Shown here: positions 1 to 8,613 of the stretch, in pieces | Layout: the number at the start of each line of letters is the position of its first letter | How positions within the stretch are numbered: position 1 is the first letter of the stretch | NCBI RefSeq assembly: GCF_047124445.1 | Contig: NZ_CP138921.1 | Coordinates: forward strand, 2,046,001 to 2,110,000 | Source of the DNA: Shimia sp047124445 | GTDB lineage: Bacteria > Pseudomonadota > Alphaproteobacteria > Rhodobacterales > Rhodobacteraceae | DNA length: 64,000 bases | Direction of reading: 5' to 3' | The notes under the pieces: generated by a model | Database searches by the model: none | Seen by the model: the letters and a program-made list of their open reading frames with translations, nothing else | What the model was told of the DNA's origin: nothing | Translations under genes and position numbers: made by a program

Positions 1-89
1 ATGCCACGCGCAATGGCCATGCTGTGCCCGGTCAGAACCAGCACCAGCGCCATAACGGCGGCCACATATCTGCGCAAACAAAGCGTCAT
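1..89 (-). CDS. N-terminus of a secreted protein (partial, runs off window)
   Basis: The minus strand reads MTLCLRRYVAAVMALVLVLT and then a short polar stretch ending in AIARG at the window edge. This is a basic n-region followed by a hydrophobic core, so it looks like a Sec signal peptide. Only about 29 residues are visible and the mature protein lies outside the window, so no function can be given. It is transcribed in the same direction as rpmB and lies beyond the rpmB terminator, so it probably has its own promoter between 90 and 130. Confidence 0.5.
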   Translation of the reverse strand, partial: MTLCLRRYVAAVMALVLVLTGHSMAIARG

Positions 90-130
90 GCCCGCATATA
101 GGCACGCCCTCTCAGGAATGTGAAGGCGAC

Positions 131-164
131 AAAAAGAAACAGCCCCGCAAATCTGCGAGGCTGT
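131..164 (-). terminator. Rho-independent terminator of rpmB
   Basis: On the minus strand an ACAGCC / GGCTGT stem extended by CGC/GCG around one mismatch closes a 6-nt loop. It is followed by a T-rich tract (TTTCTTTTT). It lies 25 bp past the rpmB stop codon. Confidence 0.8.
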
Positions 165-189
165 AAAAATCTTCAAAAGATCAGCGCGA

Positions 190-480
190 TCAGGCGTTTG
201 CGGCCTGCGCTTTGGCAATCTCTTTTTTGACTTTCAGAGCGTTCTCAGACAGCTCGGTGTCTTTTGCTTTCGCCATGAACGCGTCCAGACCACCGCGGTG
301 ATCCACAGTGCGCAGCGCGGCTGCGGAGATGCGGAACTTGAAACCACGGCCCAGAGTCTCAGACTGCAGGGTCACGTCGTTCAGGTTTGGCAGAAACCGA
401 CGACGGGTGCGGTTTTTGGCGTGGCTTACGTTGTTGCCCGTCATCGGGCCTTTTCCGGTCAGTTCGCAACGGCGCGACAT
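190..480 (-). CDS. rpmB: 50S ribosomal protein L28
   Basis: A 96-residue basic protein with the L28 signature: it begins MSRRCELTGKGPMTGNNVSH and continues with NRTRRRFLPNL. L28 is a structural protein of the large ribosomal subunit. The length fits the alphaproteobacterial form, which has a longer C-terminal tail than E. coli L28. The ATG at 480 has a GAGGA SD sequence seven bases upstream. The gene stands alone, with a hairpin terminator on its downstream side. Confidence 0.97.
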   Translation of the reverse strand: MSRRCELTGKGPMTGNNVSHAKNRTRRRFLPNLNDVTLQSETLGRGFKFRISAAALRTVDHRGGLDAFMAKAKDTELSENALKVKKEIAKAQAANA

Positions 481-635
481 GGGTTCATCCTCGTTTTATC
501 GGTCTACGGGGAGATCGACCCCGTCAAAGCAAATGGGCGCCGCCTAGGCTGCGCCCGGAAATTTGTCTGGCGTCATTAGGCCCATTTCGCGGGGGCGTCA
601 AGTGATTCAGCCACGCTTTGGCTGCATTTTGCCCG

Positions 636-1334
636 CTAACCTTCCGGCGCCCGATCTTCATTATCCGCAAGGGAGTTGCGGTTCCACCGGATTGTCATGC
701 CCTGATCCCGGCGCGCAAAGATTTCCGGTAGGAAATTCTCAAAATTGCCAACCTCTTCCACGGTGTGCAGCACCCAGGCGTAATTCTTGTCCTCATAGTA
801 CAACCAGGGAATCATCACCCTGTTGACCAAAGGCTTGAGCCAACCGCTTTCCACCCCGACAGTCAGCAAATTAGTGAATTTCGCGCCGTCCGGGCCGTCC
901 TCAAAGCGGAACTCCAGATCCGCCACGGTCACGCCTCGCCGCGTCGCCTTGAGCGCAAAGCGCTGCGCATCCAGCGCCACAACCTCCAGCCGTTCATCGA
1001 GGGCAAACTTCGGATTGCGCTGATACGCCTCCTGGATGTTCAGAAAATCCCCTGCCTTGAGTGGCCCGTCTGGCACCGCTTTTTCACTGTCCAACGAAAT
1101 ATGGTCCTGCGGATGGCTCACCAGAAACGCCGGATAGGTGTCCCCGTCAATCACCAGCGTCAGGTCGGCATAAACGCCATACCACCAGCTGAGCATCTCC
1201 GCAGTCACGTCCCGGACCGGCGGGTGGTCCACTTCAAACAACGTCCGCCCATCCGGCAAATGCGTTACTGTAGAATGGGCATTGTCAAAGCTCTTCAGCT
1301 CCCAGCCAAATTCTCGCGGCTCCGGTAACTGCAC
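636..1334 (-). CDS. PhlG-like (DAPG hydrolase family) protein, copy 1
   Basis: A 232-residue soluble protein without a signal peptide. It resembles the DAPG/phloretin hydrolase (PhlG) fold, zinc enzymes that cleave a carbon-carbon bond between an acyl group and a phenolic ring. Visible marks are SWWYGVYADL (about 50), SHPQDH (about 93), and near the C-terminus an HTVEE segment (HxxxE, the spacing of a PhlG zinc-ligand pair). GTG is taken as the start because AGGAGAGG lies just upstream. The next gene upstream (1474..2145) is a clear paralogue. The substrate here is unknown and the family call is from memory of motifs only. Confidence 0.6.
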   Translation of the reverse strand: MQLPEPREFGWELKSFDNAHSTVTHLPDGRTLFEVDHPPVRDVTAEMLSWWYGVYADLTLVIDGDTYPAFLVSHPQDHISLDSEKAVPDGPLKAGDFLNIQEAYQRNPKFALDERLEVVALDAQRFALKATRRGVTVADLEFRFEDGPDGAKFTNLLTVGVESGWLKPLVNRVMIPWLYYEDKNYAWVLHTVEEVGNFENFLPEIFARRDQGMTIRWNRNSLADNEDRAPEG

Positions 1335-1473
1335 GCACCTCTCCTGCTTCTGCGCAACTCAAGAGCTTGCCCCGACCCTCCTGTCGCACAGGCCAGAACA
1401 GCTCCACAAAGCCTGTGTGCTACAACAGTTCAAAGCAAGAAAATTCGTCCCCGACGTAACGACACACCACAAA

Positions 1474-2145
1474 CTAGGCGTCCCGGCCTTGATCCCAGAT
1501 GATCAGGTCGCCTTGTTCGCGCCGCGCAAAAATCGCCGGCAGGAAGTTTGCCCATGAGCTCACTTCCTCCACATTGTGCAGCATCCAGGCCTCCGTTTTC
1601 TTTTCATCAAACAGAAGCGGTACAAAAACCTGGTTGATCAGCGTTTTTGCCCAACCATTAGCCACACCGACACAAAGCCGCGTCGAGACCTTCAGACCTT
1701 CGGGCGTATCGTCAAACGCATAGCTCAAATCAGCAACGGTCAGACCGAGGCGGATCGCCCGCAGCCCAAACCCGCGCTGATCCAAGCGCACGATTTGAAC
1801 GGTTTCTTTGTTACTATATTCTTGGCTCGGACCATAAGCCTCATGCAGGGAGACACAATCGCCAGGCCGCAACGGCCCGGACCAGTTGTCATCTACGCGC
1901 CGCAGGTATTTGTGATCCCGAGGATGCCAAACCTTGAACGCTTCAAAATCGTCACCGTCGATCCGTAGCTTCAGATGCGCATACACCCCAAACCACCACT
2001 GCACCATTTCGGTGGTGACGCCTGAAACAATTGGATGGCGCACTTCTAAAATGATGCGGCCATCGCGGCTTTGGGTGAAAACCGTTTCGGCTTCCTCCAG
2101 TCCACGCAAAGACCATTCAAATGCTCCGGGTGGAGGCTGTTCCAT
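1474..2145 (-). CDS. PhlG-like (DAPG hydrolase family) protein, copy 2
   Basis: A 223-residue paralogue of the protein at 636..1334, collinear over its full length: QWWFGVYAHL, WHPRDH and LHNVEEVSSWANFLP match the same positions in copy 1. The presumed metal-binding HxxxE is kept. The ATG at 2145 is preferred over the one at 2166 because GGAG lies 7 bases upstream and because this aligns its N-terminus with copy 1. A 139-bp spacer separates the two genes on the same strand. No aromatic-degradation or polyketide genes lie nearby, so the substrate cannot be inferred. Confidence 0.6.
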   Translation of the reverse strand: MEQPPPGAFEWSLRGLEEAETVFTQSRDGRIILEVRHPIVSGVTTEMVQWWFGVYAHLKLRIDGDDFEAFKVWHPRDHKYLRRVDDNWSGPLRPGDCVSLHEAYGPSQEYSNKETVQIVRLDQRGFGLRAIRLGLTVADLSYAFDDTPEGLKVSTRLCVGVANGWAKTLINQVFVPLLFDEKKTEAWMLHNVEEVSSWANFLPAIFARREQGDLIIWDQGRDA

Positions 2146-2232
2146 CACCCACTCCAAATCAACCATCCCTCTAGGCCAATACGGAGCAAATCCTAAAAAG
2201 GCCCAAAGACAACCCGCAGATGATTGCGCAGA

Positions 2233-3204
2233 TTAGGAGAGTCGATCAAGCATCTCCTTTGCGGCCTGACCAGGTGTCATATCACCGGACGCCACTTTTG
2301 CATCCAGTTTGCTGAGAAGTTGCGGCGCATCTCCCTGCTCTAACCGCGCCAACAAACCTTGTCGCACTTCCTCGTGAAACCAGAACTGCGCCTGCGCCGC
2401 CCGTCGGTAAGCCCAATGGCCCTCTTGCTTGCGCCACTCCGTAAGCGTCGTCATCTCGCCCCAAGCGTCGCTCAGCCCGTTTTCTTCCAAAGCCGAGACC
2501 GTCATCGCCTTTGGGAACCCGTCCGGGTCCTGCGGCCGCTTGCGCAACAAGCGCAACGCACCGGAATAATCTGCACAGGTCCGCATGGCTGTGCTTTTCA
2601 GTTCGCCATCCGCCTTGTTCACAAGGATAACGTCCGCCATTTCCATGATCCCGCGCTTCACACCTTGCAACTCATCGCCCCCGGCAGGCGCCAGCAACAA
2701 CAGGAACAGGTCCGACATTTCCGCCACAACGGTTTCGGATTGCCCAACGCCTACGGTCTCGATCAGCACCACGTCAAACCCCGCCGCCTCGCACAGCGCC
2801 ACAGCCTCCCGCGTCCGCCGCGCCACGCCGCCCAAATGGGTCTGGCTGGGCGAAGGCCGGATAAATGCATTTCGATCCCGGCTCAGCCGCTCCATTCGGG
2901 TCTTATCCCCCAAAATAGACCCACCAGACCGCGCCGAAGACGGATCCACCGCCAGCACGGCGACGCGCAGCCCCCGCGCGGTCAACATCATGCCAAAGCT
3001 CTCGATAAAGGTGGATTTCCCCACCCCCGGTGTGCCCGATAACCCAATCCGCAACGATTGTTTGCCCGCCTTTGACAGCTCATCCAACAGGGCCGTAGCC
3101 TGCGCCCGATGATCGGGCCGCGCGCTCTCCACCAAAGTGATGGCCCGGGCCAGCGCCCGACGGTCCTGTTTCAGTATTCTGTCACGCAGATCTGCGATAT
3201 CCAT
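2233..3204 (-). CDS. meaB: Methylmalonyl-CoA mutase-associated GTPase MeaB (ArgK family)
   Basis: A 323-residue P-loop GTPase that guards and reloads the adenosylcobalamin-dependent methylmalonyl-CoA mutase, the last step of propionyl-CoA assimilation. Walker A GTPGVGKST sits at residues 57-65, DPSSARSGGSILGDKTRM matches the MeaB/ArgK family, and NKADG supplies guanine specificity. The ATG at 3204 gives the usual family length. An in-frame ATG at 3240 is possible but would overlap the divergent gene's start. It fits functionally with prpE at 47 kb, although the mutase itself is not in the window. Confidence 0.92.
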   Translation of the reverse strand: MDIADLRDRILKQDRRALARAITLVESARPDHRAQATALLDELSKAGKQSLRIGLSGTPGVGKSTFIESFGMMLTARGLRVAVLAVDPSSARSGGSILGDKTRMERLSRDRNAFIRPSPSQTHLGGVARRTREAVALCEAAGFDVVLIETVGVGQSETVVAEMSDLFLLLLAPAGGDELQGVKRGIMEMADVILVNKADGELKSTAMRTCADYSGALRLLRKRPQDPDGFPKAMTVSALEENGLSDAWGEMTTLTEWRKQEGHWAYRRAAQAQFWFHEEVRQGLLARLEQGDAPQLLSKLDAKVASGDMTPGQAAKEMLDRLS

Positions 3205-3238
3205 GGACAAGCCTGTATCTTTTTGATTGTGAGTCTTC

Positions 3239-3982
3239 ATGCCGCGCATGACCCCATTTTGTCTACCCCGCCCCGCCCACCTTCTCGCCCCACTGCTGCT
3301 CTGTGCCGCAGTGGGCGTACCACACGCCGGGCTAGCGAACTCTGAAACCCAAAAATGGTCGGTGCACGCCTTTGGCTTCAAAGTTGGCGAACTGGACGTG
3401 GCCGCGCGGCAAACCCAAAGCGCCTTTGCCGGCAAAGGCAGTTTTTACACAACCGGGCTTGCTGGCGCCCTCCGCCGCATCCGCTTCACTGTACAAAGTC
3501 AGGGCGCGATCCGTGGCAACAAAATCGCTCCCTCCCGTTATGACGGCTTCATCGACACCGGCAAACGGGTCAGCGAAACCACCCTGACCTTCACAGGCAA
3601 CCTACCGCGCAAAACCGCTGGTGCCCAAACGCCAGCGGCACCGATCTCAGACAAAGTCAAGCGCGGCGCGGTCGATCCGATGACCATGATGTGGCTCACC
3701 CTGCGCGATCAGGACGCGGATCAACTTTGCACGTTGGACCAAAAACAATTTGACGGCACCCGCCTTGTGCGCATCACGCTGAAATCGCGCCAAAACGGCG
3801 ACGGCAAAGTCACCTGCGTTGGCACCTACGACCGCATCGGCGGCTACTCCGCCGAAGAACTGGCCGAACTCAAAACTTCGCCACTCGCCATTGTCTACAC
3901 GCCCGCAGGCGACCGCTGGCGCGCCAACGAGGTGCATCTCACCTCCCGCCACGGCAAGGCCAAACTCTTCCGCCGCGATTAG
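3239..3982 (+). CDS. DUF3108 family periplasmic protein
   Basis: A 247-residue protein with an N-terminal Sec signal peptide (hydrophobic HLLAPLLLCAAVGVPHAGLA). The rest matches the DUF3108 pattern: an opening strand with FGFKVGELDV, the middle segment SRYDGFI, and a C-terminal IVYTP..W...EVHLTSRHG. Function is unknown in this family; envelope roles are suspected. Start codons of this gene and of meaB nearly touch (3239 and 3204/3240), so one short divergent promoter region must serve both. A second ATG at 3248 is also possible. Confidence 0.8.
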   Translation: MPRMTPFCLPRPAHLLAPLLLCAAVGVPHAGLANSETQKWSVHAFGFKVGELDVAARQTQSAFAGKGSFYTTGLAGALRRIRFTVQSQGAIRGNKIAPSRYDGFIDTGKRVSETTLTFTGNLPRKTAGAQTPAAPISDKVKRGAVDPMTMMWLTLRDQDADQLCTLDQKQFDGTRLVRITLKSRQNGDGKVTCVGTYDRIGGYSAEELAELKTSPLAIVYTPAGDRWRANEVHLTSRHGKAKLFRRD

Positions 3983-4030
3983 CGCGTATCCCTCTAGACG
4001 CCCCGCGCCCACGGGCCGATAAGGTGCCTT

Positions 4031-6475
4031 ATGACGCAACTGTCTATCCACGACGCCCTTGATCCCCTGATCGCCGCCCTGCGCGCCACCGGCCGCGCGG
4101 TCCTGCAAGCCCCACCCGGTGCAGGTAAAACCACCGTTGTGCCGCTTGCGATGCTGGAGGCGAACCTCACTCAGGGCCGCATCTTGATGCTGGAGCCGCG
4201 CCGTCTGGCGGCCCGCGCCGCCGCTGAACGCATGGCGCAGACCTTGGGGGAAACCGCTGGGCAAACCGTGGGCTACCGCGTGCGCGGCGAAAGCAAAACC
4301 TCCAAATCCACCCGCATCGAAGTCGTGACTGAAGGCATCCTCACCCGCATGATCCAATCCGACCCGGAACTCTCTGGCGTCGGCGCGGTGATCTTTGACG
4401 AATTCCACGAGCGCAGCCTGAACGCCGACCTCGGATTAGCCCTCTGTCTCGAAATCTGCGACGCCCTGCGCGACGATCTGATCCTGTTGGCCATGTCCGC
4501 CACGCTAGACGCAGAGCCAGTCGCCACCCTCATGGGCAACGCCCCCATGATCACGTCCGAAGGCCGCGCCTATCCGGTAGAAACCCGCTGGCTCGACAGG
4601 CCCTTGCCCAAAAACACCCGTCTGGAAGAGGTCACTGCCCGCCTGATCACCCAAGCCGTCAACGAAACCGACGGTGGCGTGTTGGTCTTCCTGCCCGGCG
4701 AAGGCGAAATCCGCCGCACGCAATCCCTGTTGAAACTGCCTGCGGACTGCACCGTGCACCCTCTGTTTGGCGCCATGCCCTTCAAGAATCAGCAAGCCGC
4801 CATCCGCCCCGCCAAAACCGGCCGCAAAGTGGTGCTCGCCACCTCGATTGCCGAAACCTCGCTCACCATTCAAGACGTGCGTGTTGTGGTTGACGCAGGC
4901 CGCGCCCGCCGCGCTCGTTTTGATCCCGGCTCCGGCATGTCCCGCCTTATCACCGAGCGCGTCACCCGCGCCGAAGCCACCCAGCGCCAAGGCCGCGCCG
5001 GACGTGTCGCCGAAGGCACCTGCTACCGCCTCTGGACCAAAGGCGAAGAAGGCGCGCTCTTGCCCTTTCCCCCCGCCGAAATCGAAGCCGCCGACCTCAC
5101 AGGCCTCGCACTGGAGCTCGCCCTCTGGGGCGCCGCCCCCACCGACCTCGCCCTTCTGACGCAGCCCAACCCCGGCAGCTTTGCCGAGGCGCAATCCGTC
5201 CTGCAGATGCTTGGCGCGCTGGACCGCGACAACCGCATCACCGCCCATGGCAAAGCCCTTGCCAAACTGCCGCTACATCCCCGTCTGGCCCACATGCTCG
5301 CCACCGCAGGCCCGCAGGCCGCGCCCATGGCCGCGCTGCTCGCCGCGCGCGACCCGCTCACCCGCGGCGCACCTGTGGACCTTGCCCTGCGCATCGAAGC
5401 CCTCACCGATCTCAAAACCTTCACCGACCGCCGCCCCTACGGCGTCAATCGCGCCGCGCTGCATAGCATCCGCGACGAGGCCAAACGCCTCGCCAAATCC
5501 GCGAAAGGCAGCGATCCCACCCCGCGCAGCGCCGCAGAACTCGCCGCGCTGGCCTACCCAGACCGCATCGGCCTGCACCGCAAAGGTGACGCCCCGCGTT
5601 TTGTGCTCTCAGGCGGCAAAGGCGCCATTCTGGACGAGGAAGACCCGCTCGCCGCCACTCGCCTGATTGTGGTGACAGGCACGGACGGCAACCCACGCGA
5701 AGCGCGCATCCGCCAGGCCATCCAAATCTCCGAAGGCCAAATCCGCGAACTGTTTGCCGATCAGATCTCTTGGCAAGACAACTGCCATTGGTCCAAACGC
5801 GAACGCCGCGTCATTGCCCGCCGTCAGGAAATGTTCGGCGCCGTTGCGTTGGACGACCGCATCTGGAAAGACGCCCCCAATGATGCCATCGCCCACGCCA
5901 TGCTCGACGGCGTGCGCGACCTTGGCATCACGCTGGCCCCAGCTGCACAACGCTTTGTCGCCCGCGTGGAGCTGATCCGCGCCGCAAGCCATGACCTGCC
6001 TGATATGACGCCCGACGCGCTCCTGTCCAGCATCGACGACTGGCTGCTGCCGCATCTCTCCGGCGTGAAAACCGCCGACCACTGGAAGAAATTCGACCTG
6101 CTCGACGCCCTGCGCGCCCGCCTTGACTGGCCGCAAATGCAACTGGTGGACAAACTTGCCCCCGCGCATTTCACCACGCCGCTGGATCGCAAAATCCCCA
6201 TCGACTATTCCGGCGAAAACCCGGAAATCACCCTGCGCCTGCAAGAGCTCTTTGGCCAGACCACCCACCCGATGCTAGGCAACACCCCGCTGCGCGTCAC
6301 CCTGCTCTCCCCAGGGCAAAAACCGGTGCAAACCACCATGGACATCCCCGGCTTCTGGGCCAGCTCCTACGCCGATGTGCGCAAGGACATGCGCGGGCGT
6401 TACCCCAAGCACCCCTGGCCCGAAGACCCCACCCAGGCAGACCCGACTTTGCGCGCAAAACGGCGTAAACAATAG
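4031..6475 (+). CDS. hrpB: ATP-dependent helicase HrpB
   Basis: An 814-residue DEAH/RHA superfamily 2 helicase of the HrpB type. Visible motifs: Walker A PPGAGKTT at residues 28-35, DEFHER (Walker B, about 122), SATLD (motif III) and QRQGRAGR (motif VI). The C-terminal half carries the HrpB-specific region, ending in a lysine- and proline-rich tail near GRYPKHPWPEDP. AAGGTG five bases before the ATG supports the start. The biological RNA target of HrpB is not established. It lies 48 bp after the DUF3108 gene and may be co-transcribed with it. Confidence 0.95.
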   Translation: MTQLSIHDALDPLIAALRATGRAVLQAPPGAGKTTVVPLAMLEANLTQGRILMLEPRRLAARAAAERMAQTLGETAGQTVGYRVRGESKTSKSTRIEVVTEGILTRMIQSDPELSGVGAVIFDEFHERSLNADLGLALCLEICDALRDDLILLAMSATLDAEPVATLMGNAPMITSEGRAYPVETRWLDRPLPKNTRLEEVTARLITQAVNETDGGVLVFLPGEGEIRRTQSLLKLPADCTVHPLFGAMPFKNQQAAIRPAKTGRKVVLATSIAETSLTIQDVRVVVDAGRARRARFDPGSGMSRLITERVTRAEATQRQGRAGRVAEGTCYRLWTKGEEGALLPFPPAEIEAADLTGLALELALWGAAPTDLALLTQPNPGSFAEAQSVLQMLGALDRDNRITAHGKALAKLPLHPRLAHMLATAGPQAAPMAALLAARDPLTRGAPVDLALRIEALTDLKTFTDRRPYGVNRAALHSIRDEAKRLAKSAKGSDPTPRSAAELAALAYPDRIGLHRKGDAPRFVLSGGKGAILDEEDPLAATRLIVVTGTDGNPREARIRQAIQISEGQIRELFADQISWQDNCHWSKRERRVIARRQEMFGAVALDDRIWKDAPNDAIAHAMLDGVRDLGITLAPAAQRFVARVELIRAASHDLPDMTPDALLSSIDDWLLPHLSGVKTADHWKKFDLLDALRARLDWPQMQLVDKLAPAHFTTPLDRKIPIDYSGENPEITLRLQELFGQTTHPMLGNTPLRVTLLSPGQKPVQTTMDIPGFWASSYADVRKDMRGRYPKHPWPEDPTQADPTLRAKRRKQ

Positions 6476-6493
6476 GTGTATTTTCCAGTCATC

Positions 6494-6522
6494 TTGACGT
6501 TTTGCTAACCAAAACGTATATA
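6494..6522 (+). promoter_or_regulatory. Sigma-70 promoter with an internal inverted repeat, upstream of the Nudix gene
   Basis: TTGACG (6494-6499), a 17-bp spacer and TATATA (6517-6522) make a near-consensus housekeeping promoter about 60 bp before the Nudix ATG. A perfect 8-bp inverted repeat, ACGTTTTG-ctaac-CAAAACGT (6497-6517), fills the space between the two boxes, which is where a repressor would block polymerase. Confidence 0.7.
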
Positions 6523-6581
6523 CAAAAGAACGACAAAGAAACGACCCGATACAAAAACCGAAAAAAGCCGAGCAGACGTCC

Positions 6582-7040
6582 ATGACCAACGCCCTGAAAA
6601 CCGCCTTTGACAGCGTGATTGCCCCCCTGTGGCGTCGTCCACGCCGCATTCAGGTGGCCGCGCTCTGCACGCGTGAGAAACAGGGCACAACCGAGGTGCT
6701 CCTGATCACTTCACGTGACACCGGTCGCTGGGTGCTGCCCAAAGGCTGGCCAATCACCGGCCTTGATGCGCCGGGTGCCGCCCTGCGCGAGGCCTGGGAA
6801 GAAGCGGGCGTGAAAAAGGCCAACATCGACCGCGAACCCGTCGGCATCTACGGCTATGACAAGCGTCTCGATGGCGGTTTGGAAATCCCGGTGGACGTGA
6901 CCGTGTTTGAAACCGAAGTCAAAGAACTGGTCGACGATTTCCCAGAGGCGGACGAGCGCACCCGCAAATGGGTCCCTGCACAGGAAGCCGCCGATATGGT
7001 GAACGAACCACAGCTTCAGGCCCTTCTGAGAGAATTGTAA
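6582..7040 (+). CDS. Nudix hydrolase (diphosphoinositol/diadenosine polyphosphate hydrolase-like)
   Basis: A 152-residue Nudix protein that should hydrolyse a nucleoside diphosphate linked to another moiety. The Nudix box runs from G55 to V77: GWPITGL, then REAWEEAGV. The first conserved Glu of the box is replaced by L61, while the metal-binding REAxEE core is intact. The preceding LPKGWP is typical of the diphosphoinositol polyphosphate phosphohydrolase-like branch. The gene has its own promoter at 6494..6522. The real substrate cannot be told from sequence. Confidence 0.85.
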   Translation: MTNALKTAFDSVIAPLWRRPRRIQVAALCTREKQGTTEVLLITSRDTGRWVLPKGWPITGLDAPGAALREAWEEAGVKKANIDREPVGIYGYDKRLDGGLEIPVDVTVFETEVKELVDDFPEADERTRKWVPAQEAADMVNEPQLQALLREL

Positions 7041-7046
7041 TCCTTT

Positions 7047-7075
7047 CGTAACGCATTTGTAACGAAATCGTTGCA
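7047..7075 (+). promoter_or_regulatory. Pho-box-like direct repeats upstream of the phosphate transporter
   Basis: Three 7-mers, CGTAACG (7047), TGTAACG (7058) and CGTTGCA (7069), recur with an exact 11-bp period. That is the geometry of PhoB binding sites (7-bp half-sites with 4-bp spacers). The match to the TGTCAT consensus is only partial. A strong hairpin ACGGGGG-tag-CCCCCCCGT follows at 7087-7105. Confidence 0.4.
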
Positions 7076-7131
7076 ATGACCCGGAGACGGGGGTAGCCCC
7101 CCCGTACGACGTAAAGCCGGGATTCTTTGTC

Positions 7132-8613
7132 ATGACCTCGCCAAACTCAGGCAAGAAGTGGTCCACTCTGGACCGTGACCTCAACCGCATCTCCCATTTG
7201 GAATCTGCCACACTCTATGTCTCCCGCCCTATGGTCGGGTTTGGCATTGCGATTGCCTTCATTGTGCTCGCCGGTGTTGCCGCAGGTCTTCTGTCTGGCG
7301 GCGACTCCAACACGATGATCATCATCGCCGCCGCCGGGATCGGCGCCTATATGGCGATCAACATCGGCGCCAACGATGTGGCCAACAACATGGGCCCCGC
7401 TGTGGGGGCCAACGCGCTCACCATGGGCGGCGCGATTGTCATTGCCGCCTTCTTTGAAAGCGCCGGCGCCCTGCTGGCCGGGGGCGACGTGGTCTCGACC
7501 ATTTCCAAAGGCATCATTGATCCCTCTGGCATGGCCAACACCACCATCTTCATCTGGGCCATGATGGCCGCGCTGATCTCCTCCGCGCTCTGGGTGAACC
7601 TCGCCACATGGGTCGGCGCGCCGGTCTCCACCACTCACTCCGTTGTAGGGGGCGTGATGGGCGCAGGCATCGCCGCCGCAGGTTTCGCGGCCGTGAACTG
7701 GCCCACCATGGCGAAAATCGCCGCCTCCTGGGTTATTTCTCCGGTTTTGGGCGGTGTGATCGCCGCTGCCTTTCTGGCCTTCATCAAAACCAAGATCATC
7801 TATCAGGACGACAAAATTGCCGCCGCCCGCCGCTGGGTGCCGGTGTTGATCGGCATCATGGCCGCCGCTTTTGCGTCTTATCTGGCCCTCAAAGGCCTGA
7901 AGAAAATCATCAAGATTGACCTGCAAACCGCGCTGCTGATCGGTGCCGCGGCAGGGGGCCTGGCCTATGTGGTCTCAGCCCCGCTGATCCGTCGCCAATC
8001 CGAAGGCCTGGAGAACCGCAACAAATCGCTCAAAGTGCTGTTTGGCATCCCGCTGGTGTTCTCCGCTGCGCTTCTGTCTTTCGCCCACGGCGCCAACGAC
8101 GTCGCCAATGCGGTTGGCCCGCTGGCCGCGATTGTGCACGCTGCCGAATTTGGCGAATTTGCCGCCAAAGTGTCCATCCCCAACTGGGTGATGATCATCG
8201 GCGCCTTTGGTATCTCTTTTGGTCTCTTCCTGTTTGGCCCCAAGCTGATCCGTATGGTTGGCGAGAAGATCACCAAGCTGAACCCGATGCGCGCCTATTG
8301 TGTCGCCCTGTCTGCCGCGATCACCGTGATTGTCGCCTCTTGGCTGGGCCTGCCAGTGAGCTCCACCCACATCGCCGTGGGCGGCATCTTTGGTGTGGGC
8401 TTTTATCGCGAATGGCATGCCGAGCGCCGCCTGCGCAAAACCGCTGTGCAACGCCCACCAGAGAAGCGCATCGCCCCAGAAGAACGCCGCCGCCGCAAGC
8501 TGGTGCGCCGCAGCCACTTCATGACCATCGTCGCCGCCTGGGTCATCACCGTGCCCGCCGCCGCATTGATGTCGGCTGCGATCTTCTACGCGCTCAACAC
8601 GCTGAGCAGCTAA
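7132..8613 (+). CDS. Inorganic phosphate transporter, Pit family
   Basis: A 493-residue polytopic inner-membrane protein that carries (metal-)phosphate by proton symport. The two inverted Pit signature motifs are clear: GANDVANNMGPAVGA at about residue 79 and HGANDVANAVGPLAAI at about 320. They flank a cytoplasmic basic stretch near 285-300 (RRQSEGLENRNKS). A second basic segment (RPPEKRIAPEERRRRK) precedes the last helices. The stop overlaps the stop of the convergent panE-like gene by 3 bp. Phosphate control is suggested by the upstream 11-bp repeats but not shown. Confidence 0.93.
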   Translation: MTSPNSGKKWSTLDRDLNRISHLESATLYVSRPMVGFGIAIAFIVLAGVAAGLLSGGDSNTMIIIAAAGIGAYMAINIGANDVANNMGPAVGANALTMGGAIVIAAFFESAGALLAGGDVVSTISKGIIDPSGMANTTIFIWAMMAALISSALWVNLATWVGAPVSTTHSVVGGVMGAGIAAAGFAAVNWPTMAKIAASWVISPVLGGVIAAAFLAFIKTKIIYQDDKIAAARRWVPVLIGIMAAAFASYLALKGLKKIIKIDLQTALLIGAAAGGLAYVVSAPLIRRQSEGLENRNKSLKVLFGIPLVFSAALLSFAHGANDVANAVGPLAAIVHAAEFGEFAAKVSIPNWVMIIGAFGISFGLFLFGPKLIRMVGEKITKLNPMRAYCVALSAAITVIVASWLGLPVSSTHIAVGGIFGVGFYREWHAERRLRKTAVQRPPEKRIAPEERRRRKLVRRSHFMTIVAAWVITVPAAALMSAAIFYALNTLSS

